Shown here: positions 62,611 to 64,000 of the stretch, one piece after another
Numbering within the stretch: position 1 is the first letter of the stretch
How the letters are laid out: each line of letters begins with the position of its first letter
Origin: DASZHJ01 sp035507155
GTDB taxonomy: Bacteria > Pseudomonadota > Alphaproteobacteria > ATCC43930 > CGMCC-115725
Assembly (NCBI GenBank): GCA_035507155.1
Contig: DATJOK010000124.1
Span: forward strand, 1 to 64,000
Reading direction: 5' to 3'
DNA length: 64,000 bases
Translations under genes and position numbers: made by a program
The notes under the pieces: model-generated
Database searches by the model: none
Told to the model about the DNA's origin: nothing
What the model saw: only the letters and a program-made list of their open reading frames with translations

Positions 62611-63773
62611 CAGGATCCCTGTGGCTTGAGATAGGTTTGGATCATCGCGCGATCGCTGGCCTCCGGGCGCAGCTGCAGGTACCGGGCGAAGGATTGCTGC
62701 GCCTGGACCTTCTCGCCCGCGCGCATCTGCATGAGGCCGAGCGAGCGGTGGAGCTCCGGTGGAAAGCCGCCGAGCGCGATTGCCCGCTCATAGGCCTCGC
62801 GTGCCTTCTTGGCATCGCCGGTCCCGTCGCGCTGGCGGTAGACCTCGCCCGTGTAGTAGGCAATCTCGCCGTCCTCGCCGACAGTGGCGACGATCTCCTG
62901 CAGCACCACCAGCGTCCGCGGATACTCGCGGAGCTTGAGCTCGTCCTCCAGCATCGAGCCGCGCAAGCTGCGGATCTGCCCCTGATAGCGCTCGACATAG
63001 GTATCGCCGATGGGGCCGGCTGCGTCGGCGAGCCGGCGCAGGGTGGTCTCGCGCTCCTCCGGATCGGGATGCGCCTTGAAGAAGACATCCCGCTCCTTGT
63101 GCTCGGGATCGGAGTCGCGCTCGGCGATCACGTTCTGCCAGATGCGAGGAACCTCGGAGGGGCGGTAGCCGGCCTTGGTCATCAGCTCGAAGCCGATCCG
63201 GTCCGCCTCCCGTTCCTGGTCGCGGGAAAAACCGGGGATGCCGCCCAGGAGCGCCAAGCCGGCGAGACCGCCGGCGGCCCCGAAGCTTGCACCGAGCCAG
63301 GCGGCGGCGCTCGCCTTGTCGCGGATCTCGCGCATGCGCTGCAGGGAATGGCGTTGGATGTAGTGGCCGAGCTCGTGGCCGAGGATCGCCGCGAACTGTG
63401 CCTCGTTCTGGGTCCGGAGCAGCAGGCCACTCCATACCAGGATCATCCCGTTGGGAGCGGCCTCGGCATTGAAATAGGGGACGCGCATGACGTAGACGCG
63501 CACGTCCGCGCACTGCTGGGCAGCGAGCCGGCAGACGATCTCCTTGACGTAGGCGTCGAGCTCCGCGTCGCGGATCCGGAAGCGCGAAATGCGGGTCTCG
63601 TGCTCCGCCTTGTCCATCTCCTCCCAGAGCCCGCCCTCCTCGCTGGTGAGCGATGGGCGGTAGCCGGCACTGATCGGCCCTTCCGGCGCGTTGGCGGGAT
63701 GGCAGGCGGCGAGCGTCACCGCCGAGCAGGAGCAGAGGCCACCCAGCACCGAGCGCCGGGTGAGCGTGCTCAC
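62610..63773 (-). CDS. M48-family metalloprotease with TPR tail, Tat lipoprotein
   Basis: A 387-residue envelope protease. A twin-arginine leader TRRSVLGGL is followed by a lipobox LAAC, so it is a predicted lipoprotein. The zinc site is HELGHYIQRH, with the third ligand in EREADRIG, as in BepA/LoiP-type proteases. The C-terminal 120 residues form tetratricopeptide-like helices. Such proteins clear misfolded outer-membrane proteins. GTG start overlapping the stop of the gene cut by the window end. Confidence 0.87.
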   Translation of the reverse strand: MSTLTRRSVLGGLCSCSAVTLAACHPANAPEGPISAGYRPSLTSEEGGLWEEMDKAEHETRISRFRIRDAELDAYVKEIVCRLAAQQCADVRVYVMRVPYFNAEAAPNGMILVWSGLLLRTQNEAQFAAILGHELGHYIQRHSLQRMREIRDKASAAAWLGASFGAAGGLAGLALLGGIPGFSRDQEREADRIGFELMTKAGYRPSEVPRIWQNVIAERDSDPEHKERDVFFKAHPDPEERETTLRRLADAAGPIGDTYVERYQGQIRSLRGSMLEDELKLREYPRTLVVLQEIVATVGEDGEIAYYTGEVYRQRDGTGDAKKAREAYERAIALGGFPPELHRSLGLMQMRAGEKVQAQQSFARYLQLRPEASDRAMIQTYLKPQGS

Positions 63774-64000
63774 TTGGGAAATCCTTCCATCATGGTGGCG
63801 ACGGTACCCTTCGCCGCCTTCTCGCCGCGCAGATCCCCGGTCTGCCGCAGCAGCCGGTTGTACCAGACGATGTCGCCGGTTCTGAGATCGATCAGCGAGA
63901 CGAAGGCGAGCTGCGACCCGCCAGGAATGGCAACGCCGATCACCGCCGCCGCCACGATCTGCAACGCGATGCGGCCGCCGGTGCTGTAGCTGTCGCGCAC
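63770..64000 (-). CDS. C-terminal part of an uncharacterised protein, cut by window end
   Basis: Only the last 76 residues are visible: a hydrophobic stretch (ALQIVAAAVIGVAIPGG) is followed by the conserved-looking FVSLIDLRTGDIVWYNRLL. It overlaps the metalloprotease start by four bases (GTGA), so both are in one operon. It is likely an envelope or lipoprotein of unknown function; the true start is outside. Confidence 0.6.
   Translation of the reverse strand: MRDSYSTGGRIALQIVAAAVIGVAIPGGSQLAFVSLIDLRTGDIVWYNRLLRQTGDLRGEKAAKGTVATMMEGFPK

Overview
The window is a GC-rich, gene-dense piece of an alphaproteobacterial chromosome. The gene content suggests a Rhodospirillales-like or related soil or water organism. 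Evidence for this is the recG / sdhE-mfd block, gyrA overlapping coaD, ssb divergent from uvrA with trmFO behind it, the DUF6285 / phosphotransferase / acyl-CoA ligase trio, a DUF992 protein, an NDUFAF6-like squalene/phytoene-synthase homologue, a hydantoinase-TRAP cluster and an orphan Flp pilin. No phage, insertion sequence, CRISPR array or rRNA operon was seen. One tRNA (Lys, UUU) is present.

Layout. 1-2 kb: the 5' part of a PAS-domain gene, a 580-bp stretch without a gene, an RlpA-like protein and an EpmC-like protein. 2-10 kb: a sugar-acid catabolic region with an IlvD/Edd-type dehydratase and an ABC ATPase in one unit, then a chemoreceptor-like protein, KDPG aldolase, KDG kinase, a beta-hydroxyacid dehydrogenase and a D-2-hydroxyacid dehydrogenase. 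Together they would take an aldonate through 2-keto-3-deoxy acids to pyruvate and glyceraldehyde-3-phosphate. 10-13 kb: acyl-CoA ligase, phosphotransferase and DUF6285 in one operon. 13-20 kb: DsbA-family oxidoreductase, then mfd-sdhE divergent from recG. 20-30 kb: mostly envelope and unknown genes, a type III polyketide synthase overlapping an isoprenylcysteine-methyltransferase-like gene, a lytic transglycosylase, tRNA-Lys, a PilZ plus cyclic-nucleotide-binding protein, a short Flp pilin and an Old Yellow Enzyme homologue.

30.4-33 kb: a gene-free interval with four consecutive hairpins, followed by a cysteine-dioxygenase-like cupin fused to four rhodanese domains. 33-42 kb: hyuA-hyuB-dctP-dctQ-dctM, which reads as uptake and ATP-driven ring opening of a cyclic amide, then convergent enoyl-CoA hydratase and CaiB/BaiF CoA-transferase genes. 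42-44 kb: an ArsR-type regulator divergent from a threonine/serine dehydratase and RidA, a pair that makes and clears reactive enamines. 44-47.5 kb: gyrA-coaD.

47.8-55 kb: accessory genes lying between gyrA and ssb: a cytosine-deaminase-like hydrolase, an MHS-type MFS transporter divergent from a flavoprotein dehydrogenase, DUF992, a TPR-glycosyltransferase with an acetyltransferase, and a periplasmic solute-binding protein. 55-64 kb: ssb, uvrA-trmFO, a secreted unknown, the NDUFAF6-like gene, and an operon of two lipoproteins (one an M48 metalloprotease) and a gene cut by the window end. The observations most worth following are the hairpin array at 30.4 kb, the cupin-rhodanese fusion beside it, the polyketide synthase/methyltransferase pair, the half-receptor at 5.3 kb and the orphan pilin.
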